The notes below the pieces were generated by a model, which searched no databases, had not been told where the DNA came from, and saw only the letters and a list, made by a program, of their open reading frames with translations. Below are positions 52,925 through 61,647 of a stretch of DNA of 64,000 nt, piece by piece; position 1 is the first letter of the stretch, and each line of letters opens with the position of its first letter. Source of the DNA: Citrobacter amalonaticus. GTDB lineage: Bacteria > Pseudomonadota > Gammaproteobacteria > Enterobacterales > Enterobacteriaceae. Made by a program: the position numbers and the translations under genes. The DNA lies in the NCBI RefSeq assembly GCF_001559075.2, contig NZ_CP014015.2, positions 4,840,720 to 4,904,719 on the forward strand, in the 5' to 3' direction.

Positions 52925-54112
52925 ATGAAAAGAAAAGTACTGGCAATGCTCGTTCCAGCATTATTGATTGCTGGCGCAGCCCATTCAGCTGAAGTCTATA
53001 ATAAAGACGGCAATAAACTGGACCTGTACGGAAAAATTGATGGTTTACACTATTTTTCTGACGATTCCGGCAGCGACGGTGACATGTCCTATGCACGTCT
53101 GGGCTTCAAGGGTGAAACCCAGATCATGGATCAACTCACCGGCTACGGCCAGTGGGAATACAATATCCAGGCAAACGGCACTGAAGGTGATAAGGGCGAT
53201 TCCGCAACTCGTCTGGGCTTTGCCGGTTTAGGCTTTGGCCAGAACGGCACCTTTGATTATGGCCGTAACTATGGCGTCGTTTATGACGTTGAAGCGTGGA
53301 CCGATATGCTGCCAGAATTTGGCGGTGATACCTACACCCAGACCGACGTGTATATGCTGGGTCGTACTAACGGTGTTGCCACCTACCGTAATAAAGGTTT
53401 CTTCGGTCAGGTTGATGGCCTGAACTTTGCGCTGCAGTATCAGGGTAACAATGAAGGTTCAGGTTTGTTCAGCGACCAGGAAGGCTCAGGGAATAGCAAC
53501 AACCGTAAACTGGCTCAAGAAAACGGCGACGGTTTCGGCATGTCTACTTCTTATGACTTTGACTTCGGTCTGAGCCTGGGGGCTGCCTATTCTTCATCTG
53601 ACCGCACGGATGATCAGGTTTCACGTGGTGCTTATGATCGTAGTCGCGCCAACAACTACGCCGGCGGTGAAACGGCCGAAGCCTGGACCATTGGCGCAAA
53701 ATATGACGCGAATAATGTTTACCTGGCAACGATGTATGCTGAAACCCGTAACATGACCTATTACGGTGGTGGTAAAGGTGAAACAACTGGTGGTATCGCT
53801 AACCAGACCAAAAACTTTGAAGTCGTTGCGCAATACCAGTTTGATTACGGCCTGCGCCCATCCATTGCTTATCTGGTATCTAAAGGTAAAGACCTGGGGG
53901 GTCAGGATCTCGACGGCAATGGTAACGCACGTTACACCGACAAAGATCTGGTGAAATATGTTGATGTGGGTATGACTTACTACTTCAACAAAAACATGTC
54001 CACCTACGTTGATTACAAAATCAACCTGCTGGATAACGATGACCACTTCTATGCAGACAACGGCATCGCAACCGATGATATCGTTGCTCTGGGTTTAGTG
54101 TATCAGTTCTAA
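52925..54112 (+). CDS. ompS1: Outer-membrane general porin, OmpS1-type
   Basis: A 395-residue trimeric porin of the OmpC/OmpF family, with a signal peptide cleaved after AHSA (residue 22). The mature chain opens EVYNKDGNKLDLYGK and ends in LGLVYQF, the terminal Phe needed for BAM recognition. The PEFGGDTYTQTD constriction loop L3 is present. Its location beside yedR is that of Salmonella ompS1 and of the E. coli yedS pseudogene; here the frame is intact. Length agrees with OmpS1. It may be quiescent in laboratory conditions as in Salmonella. Confidence 0.9.
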   Translation: MKRKVLAMLVPALLIAGAAHSAEVYNKDGNKLDLYGKIDGLHYFSDDSGSDGDMSYARLGFKGETQIMDQLTGYGQWEYNIQANGTEGDKGDSATRLGFAGLGFGQNGTFDYGRNYGVVYDVEAWTDMLPEFGGDTYTQTDVYMLGRTNGVATYRNKGFFGQVDGLNFALQYQGNNEGSGLFSDQEGSGNSNNRKLAQENGDGFGMSTSYDFDFGLSLGAAYSSSDRTDDQVSRGAYDRSRANNYAGGETAEAWTIGAKYDANNVYLATMYAETRNMTYYGGGKGETTGGIANQTKNFEVVAQYQFDYGLRPSIAYLVSKGKDLGGQDLDGNGNARYTDKDLVKYVDVGMTYYFNKNMSTYVDYKINLLDNDDHFYADNGIATDDIVALGLVYQF

Positions 54113-54130
54113 TCTCCAGAACACTGTCAG

Positions 54131-54153
54131 GCCCGCTTCCGGCGGGCTTTTTT
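54131..54153 (+). terminator. Rho-independent terminator of the porin gene
   Basis: GCCCGC/GCGGGC stem with a TTCCG loop and a six-T run, 18 bases after the porin stop. Confidence 0.92.
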
Positions 54154-54625
54154 GTGCCTCTTCCCCTCAGACTCTACCCGCATATAAATTCATTTACAAA
54201 AAAATGCCGCTGAAGCTTTTATGCATTATCTTATTATTGATGATATGAAAATCACCCGCATGCTAACACTTTTGTTTAAAACCAAATAATGACCTGGAAA
54301 TATCCAAACACAAATAAGACTTTTACAAAAACACTCCCTCTGTGACATGACTGAATTTTTGACAATATTTTTTGGCCTATTTATAGTCACTTTGTGGAAT
54401 AAAGGACGACTGCAGTCATGCGAACAATTTATTCTTGACTCGTTCTCGCGAGAGGGAAATTAATTACCTTCTAATTGCACCCGGTAACAGATGGTTATTC
54501 TCCATTCCCTCATCTGGACGCCAGTACATCAATAATCTGGCAGTAATGAGTGCGCATTATTTCCCAGCTTATGTTAATTGACAGGAATCTATGGGCCCCG
54601 GGGTCGGGTACTATACAGGAGTAGT
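54154..54625 (+). other. AT-rich leader of the autotransporter gene
   Basis: A 470-base gap with low GC, presumably the promoter and long leader of the autotransporter. AGGAG at 54617-54621 sets the start. No promoter boxes stood out. The AT-rich character again suggests H-NS silencing. Confidence 0.4.
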
Positions 54626-57472
54626 ATGAACATCAAACGACACAATAGAAATGTTGGGGTCGATCGCCTCGCTGAATTTTCAATTCAACTGGTAACGATC
54701 AGTGCTATTGGTTTGAATGCAATTGTCTTTTCACCATTAGTGCAGGCTGCTGATTTAGGCAGCCAGAGTGGTACTAATATTAACGTTAACGATGGTGACA
54801 GAATTACAGGTGATAGCGTTGATCCCTACGGTGGCATTTATGGCGTGATGACCCCAACAGGCAATACACCCGGTAACATCAACCTGGATAATAATGTTAC
54901 CGTCAATGTCAACGACCCTTCAGGTTATGCCAAAGGGATCATTCTGCAGGGTAACAATAGCACCCTGACCGCTAACCAACTGGCAGTAGACGTTGTCGGT
55001 CAAACCTCTGCCGTCGGTATTAATATCAACGGTAACTCTGCACATGCTGACTTAGGCACAGGCAGCACCATTAAAAGTAGCGGTGACGGCGTTGTTGTTG
55101 GGCATAGCTCAACGTTATTAGCCAGCCAACTCTCCATTGAGAGCACAAGCGGAACGGGCTTAAGCATTAACGATTATGGTAGTAGTGTCGATCTGGGTAG
55201 CGGAAGCCAGATCAAAACCGACGGAGGCACAGGGATTTATATCGGGGGTCTCAACGGTAATTCAGCCAACGGCGTTGCACGTTTTACGGCGACAAACCTG
55301 ACGATTGATGTTCAGGGTCACAGCGCCTCAGGCATAAACGTACAGAGGAACTCTGTTGTCGACCTGGGAACAAACAGCACAATTAAAACTCATGGTGACT
55401 ACGCACACGGCATCTGGAGTTTTGGCCAGGTTAACGCGGCTGGACTCACTGTGGACACGAATGGCGCGAGCGCCAATGGCATCGAAGTACGTGGTGGAAC
55501 GACCACTATTGGTGCAGACAGTCACATTTCATCCGCCCTGGGCGGGGGACTCGTGACCAGCGGCGCGGGCGCAACGATCAATTTTTCTGGCACGACAGTA
55601 CAACGGAACAGTATCTCCTCCGGCGGATCTTATGGTGCTTCAGCGCAGAGCGCAACGGCCGTTATCAACATGCAAAACACCGATATTACGGTTGATCGTA
55701 ATGGCGGCCTGGGACTGGGTTTGTGGACGCTGAGTAGCGGTAAAATAACCGGAGATAATCTGACAATCACTGGCGCGGCGGGAACCCGGGGGGTTTACGC
55801 CATGACCAACAGCCAGATCGATCTAACGAACGATCTGGTTATTCAGATGACCACCCCCGACCAGATGGCCATCGCGACCCAACATGATGCAGGTTATGCC
55901 GCCAGCCGAATCAACGCTGCGGGACAGATGTTGATCAACGGTAGCGTTCTTTCCAGAGGTGGGCTTATCAATCTCGACATGCGTTCTGGATCGGTCTGGA
56001 CGGGTTCCTCCCTCAGCGACAATGTCAATGGCGGGAGACTGGACGTCGCAATGGACAGTAGCGTCTGGAACGTGACGGGGGATTCGAATCTCGACACGCT
56101 GACGCTGACTCATTCAACGGTCGATTTGGCCAGTCGCGCCGCATCTGCCAACGCATTCACCACATTAAACGTGGCGAACCTGAGTGGCAGCAGCAACTTT
56201 GTTATGCGTGCCGATGTCGTTGGTGAGGGGGATGGCGTTAATAACGCAGGGGATTTACTGAATGTCAGCGGAAGCAGCGCCGGCAATCACGTATTGACGA
56301 TCAACAACCAGGGCAGCGAGGCGACAACCGGAAATGAAGTTCTGACGGTTGTACAAACTGCTGACGGTGCGGCCTCATTCACCGCCTCTTCTCAGGTTGA
56401 GCTGGGGGGATATCTGTATGATGTGCGTAAAAATGGGACCAACTGGGAGCTTTACGCTTCCGGGACGGCCCCGGAGCCGGTTCCCGAACCTGCGCCCACG
56501 CCGGATCCCGCTCAGCCCCCCATCGTAAAACCCGATCCAGCCCCAACGCCGGCGCCTAAGCCAACCACAACAGCTGATGCCGGTGGCAATTATCTCAACG
56601 TCGGCTATCTGATGAACTACGTCGAAAACCGTACGCTGATGCAGCGGATGGGCGACCTGAGAAATCAGAGCAAGGAAGGTAATATCTGGCTTCGCGGGTA
56701 CGGAGGAAGCCTGGACTCCTTTGCCAGTGGCAAACTGAGCGGCTTTGATATGGGTTACAGTGGTATTCAGTTTGGTGGGGATAAACGCCTCTCTGACGAA
56801 ACGCCTTTGTACATAGGTCTGTTTATTGGTTCAACACACGCGTCACCGGACTATCGCGGGGGTGACGGCACAGCACGTTCAGATTACATGGGAATGTACG
56901 CCAGCTATATGGCGCAAAGCGGCTTTTACAGCGATCTGGTTGTAAAAGCGTCACGCCAGAAAAATAGCTTCCATGTACTGGACAGTCAGAACAACGGCGT
57001 CAGTGCTGGCAGTAGCGCCAGTGGATTCAGTACCTCTCTGGAAGCCGGGCAGAAGTTCAGTCTGAACCAACCGGGTAGTGGGTTCTATATTGAGCCGCAG
57101 GCCCAATTCACGTACAGCCAGCAAAATGACATGGATATGAAGGCAAGTAATGGTCTCAATATCCATCTGAGTCGCTACGAATCGATGTTAGGACGCGCCA
57201 GTGTGGTGGTGGGGTACGACGTCGCCACTGGCAACAGCCAGCTGAATATGTATGTGAAGACCGGAGGTATCAGAGAGTTTTCAGGAGATACCGATTATCG
57301 CCTGAACGGCTCCCCGGAGAAGCACAGCTTTAAAGGTAATGGCTGGGACAATGGTGTGGGTGTGAGTGCACAGTTCAACAAGCAGCACACACTCTACCTG
57401 GAAGCCGATTACACGCAGGGAAATGCCTTTGATCAGAAGCAAGTCAGCGGCGGATATCGCTTCAGCTTTTAA
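54626..57472 (+). CDS. Type V autotransporter, pertactin-like passenger
   Basis: A 948-residue outer-membrane/surface protein. A long signal region (about 45 residues, basic start MNIKRHNR, ending SPLVQA) leads to a passenger of roughly 570 residues built of Gly/Asn/Thr/Ser-rich beta-helix repeats (e.g. STIKSSGDGVVVG, NSTIKTHGDYAHG). A proline-rich linker follows at about 613-648, then a translocator barrel of about 270 residues beginning near WLRGYGGSLDSFASGK and ending YRFSF. AIDA/pertactin family; adhesin-like roles are common but the ligand is unknown. No protease serine motif was recognised. E. coli K-12 carries different genes in this interval. Confidence 0.9.
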   Translation: MNIKRHNRNVGVDRLAEFSIQLVTISAIGLNAIVFSPLVQAADLGSQSGTNINVNDGDRITGDSVDPYGGIYGVMTPTGNTPGNINLDNNVTVNVNDPSGYAKGIILQGNNSTLTANQLAVDVVGQTSAVGININGNSAHADLGTGSTIKSSGDGVVVGHSSTLLASQLSIESTSGTGLSINDYGSSVDLGSGSQIKTDGGTGIYIGGLNGNSANGVARFTATNLTIDVQGHSASGINVQRNSVVDLGTNSTIKTHGDYAHGIWSFGQVNAAGLTVDTNGASANGIEVRGGTTTIGADSHISSALGGGLVTSGAGATINFSGTTVQRNSISSGGSYGASAQSATAVINMQNTDITVDRNGGLGLGLWTLSSGKITGDNLTITGAAGTRGVYAMTNSQIDLTNDLVIQMTTPDQMAIATQHDAGYAASRINAAGQMLINGSVLSRGGLINLDMRSGSVWTGSSLSDNVNGGRLDVAMDSSVWNVTGDSNLDTLTLTHSTVDLASRAASANAFTTLNVANLSGSSNFVMRADVVGEGDGVNNAGDLLNVSGSSAGNHVLTINNQGSEATTGNEVLTVVQTADGAASFTASSQVELGGYLYDVRKNGTNWELYASGTAPEPVPEPAPTPDPAQPPIVKPDPAPTPAPKPTTTADAGGNYLNVGYLMNYVENRTLMQRMGDLRNQSKEGNIWLRGYGGSLDSFASGKLSGFDMGYSGIQFGGDKRLSDETPLYIGLFIGSTHASPDYRGGDGTARSDYMGMYASYMAQSGFYSDLVVKASRQKNSFHVLDSQNNGVSAGSSASGFSTSLEAGQKFSLNQPGSGFYIEPQAQFTYSQQNDMDMKASNGLNIHLSRYESMLGRASVVVGYDVATGNSQLNMYVKTGGIREFSGDTDYRLNGSPEKHSFKGNGWDNGVGVSAQFNKQHTLYLEADYTQGNAFDQKQVSGGYRFSF

Positions 57473-57869
57473 ACGTAATGTGGGCTATGAAACCTGAATG
57501 AGCAGTAAAAATACTGTTCTGAAAAGCATTAGCGAAATGTTGTACTACGTTGAAATATATTAACTTGCAGGTGATTAACATAATGTGGAGGTGTATTCAC
57601 GCCTCCACATCTCCCACCACTGCGACATTAATGCGATATCATTTCGCTGACACGTCCCCCTCTTCTTTCTTTCCTTCTACAGATCCTGGACACGCTAAAA
57701 GCATGCTCATGTTCAGGATCGCAAAGTAAGAAAATTCGCAGCCCTGGATCTTCCCGTTTTAGCTAAATCAGAAGATGATTAAGGCGAGAAATATACCAAA
57801 CGAGTATACCAACACTATACCAAGTGTGACGGGTGTCGTTGAATGGAAGTAAGCTAAGTGTTTGAATAG
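57473..57869. other. Gap with two hairpins between autotransporter and tRNA-Ser
   Basis: Nearly 400 bases without a supported gene. Two stem-loops stand out: ATGTGGAGG/CCTCCACAT (57583-57610), probably the 3' end of the autotransporter mRNA, and GATCCTGGACA/TGTTCAGGATC (57682-57720, 11 bp with one wobble). Neither has a strong T-run. Confidence 0.5.
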
Positions 57870-57959
57870 TGGCGGAGAGAGGGGGATTTGAACCCCCGGT
57901 AGAGTTGCCCCTACTCCGGTTTTCGAGACCGGTCCGTTCAGCCGCTCCGGCATCTCTCC
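57870..57959 (-). tRNA. serU: tRNA-Ser(CGA)
   Basis: A 90-base class II tRNA with long variable arm, anticodon CGA, acceptor GGAGAGA, encoded CCA. Same place as E. coli serU, next to mtfA. Confidence 0.96.
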
Positions 57960-58052
57960 GTTTTGATGGTTGCCATCATGCCAGGTAATTTGGCATTTTA
58001 ACAGACCCTGTCCCTTCAATTTTGTTCAAGTGACGAGTTTGCGAGCAAATCG

Positions 58053-58853
58053 ATGATTAAGTGGCCCTGGAAAGCACAAGACACCGCGCAAAATGAGTCT
58101 GCTCAGTGGGAGGAAGCCCTTGCAATCCCCCTGCTTGTGACCCTGACCGCGCAAGAACAAGCCAGACTCATTGCGCTGGCAGAGCGATTCCTGCAGCAAA
58201 AAAGGCTGGTCGCCCTTCAGGGGTTCGAACTCGACTCGCTGAAAAGCGCGCGCATCGCCCTGCTTTTTTGTCTGCCGGTTCTGGAACTGGGTATCGAATG
58301 GCTGGATGGCTTCCATGAGGTGCTAATCTACCCTGCTCCCTTTGTCGTCGATGACGAATGGGAAGATGATATTGGCCTGGTCCACAACCAGCGCGTTGTG
58401 CAGTCCGGACAAAGCTGGCAGCAAGGGCCAATCATCCTGAACTGGCTGGATATTCAGGACTCCTTCGACGCCTCCGGATTTAACCTGATTATTCATGAAG
58501 TTGCCCACAAACTGGACATGCGCAATGGCGATCGCGCCAGCGGTATTCCGCTGATTCCCCTGCGGGAAGTGGCCAGTTGGGAACATGACCTGCATGCCGC
58601 AATGAACAATATTCAGGATGAAATTGATCTGGTGGGTGAAACGGCGTCGAGCATTGACGCCTACGCGGCAAGCGATCCGGCGGAATGTTTTGCAGTCCTG
58701 TCAGAATATTTCTTCAGCGCCCCGGAACTCTTTGCACCACGCTTCCCCGCGCTGTGGCAACGATTCTGCCAGTTTTATCAACAGGACCCACTGCAACGCC
58801 TTCGTGATGGCGAAGACGAAGATGATGTGTATAACCCTGCGCAGGTTCACTGA
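58053..58853 (+). CDS. mtfA: Mlc titration factor / zinc peptidase MtfA
   Basis: A 266-residue cytoplasmic protein (E. coli 265) with the gluzincin motif HEVAH at 148-152. MtfA binds the repressor Mlc and so raises ptsG expression; it also has aminopeptidase activity. Single gene between serU and a tRNA-Asn, as in E. coli. Confidence 0.96.
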   Translation: MIKWPWKAQDTAQNESAQWEEALAIPLLVTLTAQEQARLIALAERFLQQKRLVALQGFELDSLKSARIALLFCLPVLELGIEWLDGFHEVLIYPAPFVVDDEWEDDIGLVHNQRVVQSGQSWQQGPIILNWLDIQDSFDASGFNLIIHEVAHKLDMRNGDRASGIPLIPLREVASWEHDLHAAMNNIQDEIDLVGETASSIDAYAASDPAECFAVLSEYFFSAPELFAPRFPALWQRFCQFYQQDPLQRLRDGEDEDDVYNPAQVH

Positions 58854-58932
58854 CACCTCATATTGGGGATTAATTAACCACTTGAAAAGGCGTGCTAATT
58901 TTACTGTTGACACGCCGTAGCGAGGTCAGTAT

Positions 58933-59068
58933 TATGCGCCTCGTTCACACGATTCCTCTGTAGTTCAGTCGGTAGAACGGCGGACTGTTAATCCGTATGT
59001 CACTGGTTCGAGTCCAGTCAGAGGAGCCAAATTTTGAAGAGCCCGCTTTTTAGCGGGCTTTTTGCTTT
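58933..59068 (+). repeat. 136-bp direct repeat, copy 1 (tRNA-Asn unit)
   Basis: Identical to 61343-61478, same orientation. It covers 21 bases of leader, the whole tRNA-Asn, and the terminator GCCCGC/GCGGGC with T-run. The copies enclose cbl and nac. Confidence 0.9.
58954..59029 (+). tRNA. tRNA-Asn(GTT)
   Basis: A 76-base tRNA, anticodon GTT, acceptor TCCTCTG, encoded CCA. Corresponds in position to asnT of E. coli (after mtfA). Terminator at 59041-59063. Confidence 0.97.
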
Positions 59069-60017
59069 ATATCTGATAATCAATCGCCACGTCATCAGGC
59101 TCCATCACCTGCCGCTTGATATCCTCCACGGACAATCCCGCATTACACAGTTCGATAAATCGCCAGACGTAGTTGCGCTGGAGTTGCCCGCGCTTCAGTC
59201 CCAGCCAGACGGTGTTGGCGTCAAACAGATGCCGGGTATCCAGACGTGTCAACGCCCCTTCTTCCTGTTCACCGCTGGACTGTTCCGCCACCAGACCAAT
59301 CCCCAGTCCTAACGCGACATAGGTTTTAATCACATCGGAATCCTGCGCGCTGAGGACAATATCAGGCAGCAGACCTTTACGGGCAAAGGCTTCATCAATG
59401 CGGGAACGCCCGGTGATCCCTTGCCGATAGGTGATCAGCGGCCAGTGGGCGATCGACTCCAGCGTTAGCGGCGAAACCAGGCTCAACGGATGATTATTCG
59501 GTACTAACAGGCTGTGATGCCAGCGGAACCAGGGGAAAGCGACCAAAAGGGGATCGTTGCTCAACCGCTCGCTGGCGATACCAATATCCGCCCCACCATT
59601 TTGTAATAACGTCTCTATTTCCTGCGGCGTTCCCTGGATTAATTCCAGACGGACTTCCGGAAATAATTCGCGGAAGGCTTTGATCACCCCCGGCAGACTG
59701 TATCGCGCCTGCGTGTGCGTCGTGGCGATGGTTAACACACCCGAGGTGTCATTAGTGAACAAATCCGCCAGTCGGCGTACGTTACTGGCTTCATTTAAAA
59801 TACGCTCGGCGATTACCAACAACGCCTTACCCGGCTCAGTCATGCCAAGCAGACGCTTGCCCCGACGGATAAATATCTCGATCCCAAGCTCATCTTCTAA
59901 CTCGCGAATATGCCGACTCACCCCTGACTGAGAGGTAAAGAGCATATTGGCGACTTCCGTCAGGTTGTAATCCTGACGGGCTGCCTCACGGATAATTTTT
60001 AGCTGCTGGAAATTCAC
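59067..60017 (-). CDS. cbl: LysR-type regulator Cbl (CysB-like)
   Basis: A 316-residue LysR regulator, E. coli length; N-terminal helix-turn-helix (MNFQQLKIIREAARQDYNL...) and a CysB-type co-inducer domain. Activates sulfonate and taurine use (ssu, tau) when sulfate is scarce, responding to adenosine phosphosulfate. Downstream of nac on the same strand with a 101-base gap. Its stop lies two bases inside repeat copy 1. Confidence 0.96.
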   Translation of the reverse strand: MNFQQLKIIREAARQDYNLTEVANMLFTSQSGVSRHIRELEDELGIEIFIRRGKRLLGMTEPGKALLVIAERILNEASNVRRLADLFTNDTSGVLTIATTHTQARYSLPGVIKAFRELFPEVRLELIQGTPQEIETLLQNGGADIGIASERLSNDPLLVAFPWFRWHHSLLVPNNHPLSLVSPLTLESIAHWPLITYRQGITGRSRIDEAFARKGLLPDIVLSAQDSDVIKTYVALGLGIGLVAEQSSGEQEEGALTRLDTRHLFDANTVWLGLKRGQLQRNYVWRFIELCNAGLSVEDIKRQVMEPDDVAIDYQI

Positions 60018-60118
60018 TCGTCACTCCGGATACATCAGACATGTCGCTATTGTTAAAGTCTGATGTCCGGCATAACAAATAATAAAAACCTGCATCTTAT
60101 TCCGTCATGGAATAACGT

Positions 60119-61036
60119 TTAACTGACCAACTGTAACTCGCGGTTATCCAACGCCGGACTGCTGACCAGCGACATCAGGATTTCTTTTACCGCTTGCGCC
60201 TGTGGTGACAAACTCCCTCTTGCCGACATATTCAGCGACAAAGACAGGCTCATCGACGGCGAAGTAATGCGCGCCATCCAGCCATTTGCCGCGCCGCACA
60301 GGGAACGCGCAGCTGACTCCGGCAATACCGTCACGCCCATGCCGCTGGCAATCGCCGCGGTCAGCGTAGCGATCGACTCAATCTCACCGATGACTTTCGC
60401 CGTTAAGCGACGCAGCGAGAAGGCTTCATCAACCCGCAAACGGACTGCGCTGTAGTCGCGAGGGAGAAAAAGATTCATCTGTGCGACGGCAGTAAGATCC
60501 ACGCTCTGCCCTGGACAATCGCGGGTACCCACAAGGAAGAGGTCTTCTTTGAGCAAAGGTTGGCTGGTAATGCCTGCCTGCGGAGAACGCTCGTAGAGCA
60601 CCGCCATATCCAGATGACCACTCAACAATTTATCGTTCAGTACGGCCCCACTATTTTCATGCAGATACACCAGCACTTCGGGCAATTCTGCGCGTACCGC
60701 CTGTAGCAGCGGCATGGTGACCGACGACGCGGCAGTCCCCGGCGCAAGACCGATCGACACCTGCCCCGTTAAGGTTTGCCCAACATTACAGACAGCTAAC
60801 TGCGCCTGTTCGCACTGACGAAGGATCGTCCGCGCATGGGTGTAGAGAATTTTTCCCGCTTCGGTGGGCGTCACCCCCCTTTTGGTTCGAATTAACAATT
60901 GCTGATTGAGCTCACCTTCCAGAGTGGCAACCTGCTGACTCAGCGCGGGCTGTGCGATATGCAATACTTCAGCGGCCTGTGTCAGGCTACCAATATCGAC
61001 AATTTTCACGAAATATTTCAATCGTCTGAAGTTCAT
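60119..61036 (-). CDS. nac: Nitrogen assimilation control protein Nac
   Basis: A 305-residue LysR regulator that carries NtrC signals to sigma-70 promoters (e.g. gdhA repression, hut and ure activation) without a known co-inducer. N-terminal helix-turn-helix MNFRRLKYFVKIVDIGSLTQA. The start ATG 61036 follows AGGAGGC; an in-frame extension back to 61300 is rejected because it covers the promoter. A sigma-54 promoter lies just upstream. Confidence 0.96.
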   Translation of the reverse strand: MNFRRLKYFVKIVDIGSLTQAAEVLHIAQPALSQQVATLEGELNQQLLIRTKRGVTPTEAGKILYTHARTILRQCEQAQLAVCNVGQTLTGQVSIGLAPGTAASSVTMPLLQAVRAELPEVLVYLHENSGAVLNDKLLSGHLDMAVLYERSPQAGITSQPLLKEDLFLVGTRDCPGQSVDLTAVAQMNLFLPRDYSAVRLRVDEAFSLRRLTAKVIGEIESIATLTAAIASGMGVTVLPESAARSLCGAANGWMARITSPSMSLSLSLNMSARGSLSPQAQAVKEILMSLVSSPALDNRELQLVS

Positions 61037-61092
61037 TTTGCCTCCTGTCCGGAATGCCAGAACCCATGCTGGCAGTGATGTCAGGAGAGAAT

Positions 61093-61108
61093 TGCAAGAT
61101 GCTTGCCA
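61093..61108 (-). promoter_or_regulatory. Sigma-54 promoter of nac
   Basis: TGGCAAG-N4-TTGCA on the minus strand, with the invariant GG and GC doublets ten bases apart. It predicts a start near 61081, about 45 bases before the nac ATG. Confidence 0.85.
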
Positions 61109-61225
61109 GTTTCGGATAAGAGAAGGAATTGGTGTTAACCACCCGTAAAATAAGCATTTATGATTGTTATCGGTAATATCGATTCCCGTCAGCGGTTTCC
61201 GATCTGCCCCATCCGGGGTAGGCTC

Positions 61226-61240
61226 GCACCAGAATGGGGC
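61226..61240 (-). promoter_or_regulatory. NtrC-binding site upstream of nac
   Basis: GCACCA-N3-TGGGGC, one base from the NtrC consensus GCACCA-N3-TGGTGC. Its centre is about 150 bases upstream of the predicted nac start, a usual enhancer distance. The rest of the 327-base gap before the tRNA shows no gene. Confidence 0.68.
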
Positions 61241-61342
61241 AAAACCTGCCGGAGACCGAAAGTTCGCCGCTTTGCTGGTTTTGTCAGCAAACAGACGCAC
61301 AATCGCATTTCCCCCTTTGACAACCCCAATCGTCGTCGCTAA

Positions 61343-61478
61343 TATGCGCCTCGTTCACACGATTCCTCTGTAGTTCAGTCGGTAGAACGGCGGACTGTTA
61401 ATCCGTATGTCACTGGTTCGAGTCCAGTCAGAGGAGCCAAATTTTGAAGAGCCCGCTTTTTAGCGGGCTTTTTGCTTT
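61343..61478 (+). repeat. 136-bp direct repeat, copy 2 (tRNA-Asn unit)
   Basis: Second copy of the repeat at 58933-59068, exact over 136 bases including leader, tRNA and terminator. Confidence 0.9.
61364..61439 (+). tRNA. tRNA-Asn(GTT), second copy
   Basis: A 76-base tRNA identical to the one at 58954. E. coli has several asn genes (asnT, asnW, asnU, asnV) in this area. Terminator at 61451-61473. Confidence 0.97.
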
Positions 61479-61647
61479 TCCGGACGCCATATCCGCTTCA
61501 TTTTCCTGTTCTGCCCTCAGCGGATTAAAAATCGTTTTCTCTTCCTGTCTGTCGCGGTAGTCTCATAACAGCCACTTATAGATTGGCCGCAATGTGTGTG
61601 ACTCTTATTCCCATACTAATAATAAAATCAGTACAGACAGGATTACT

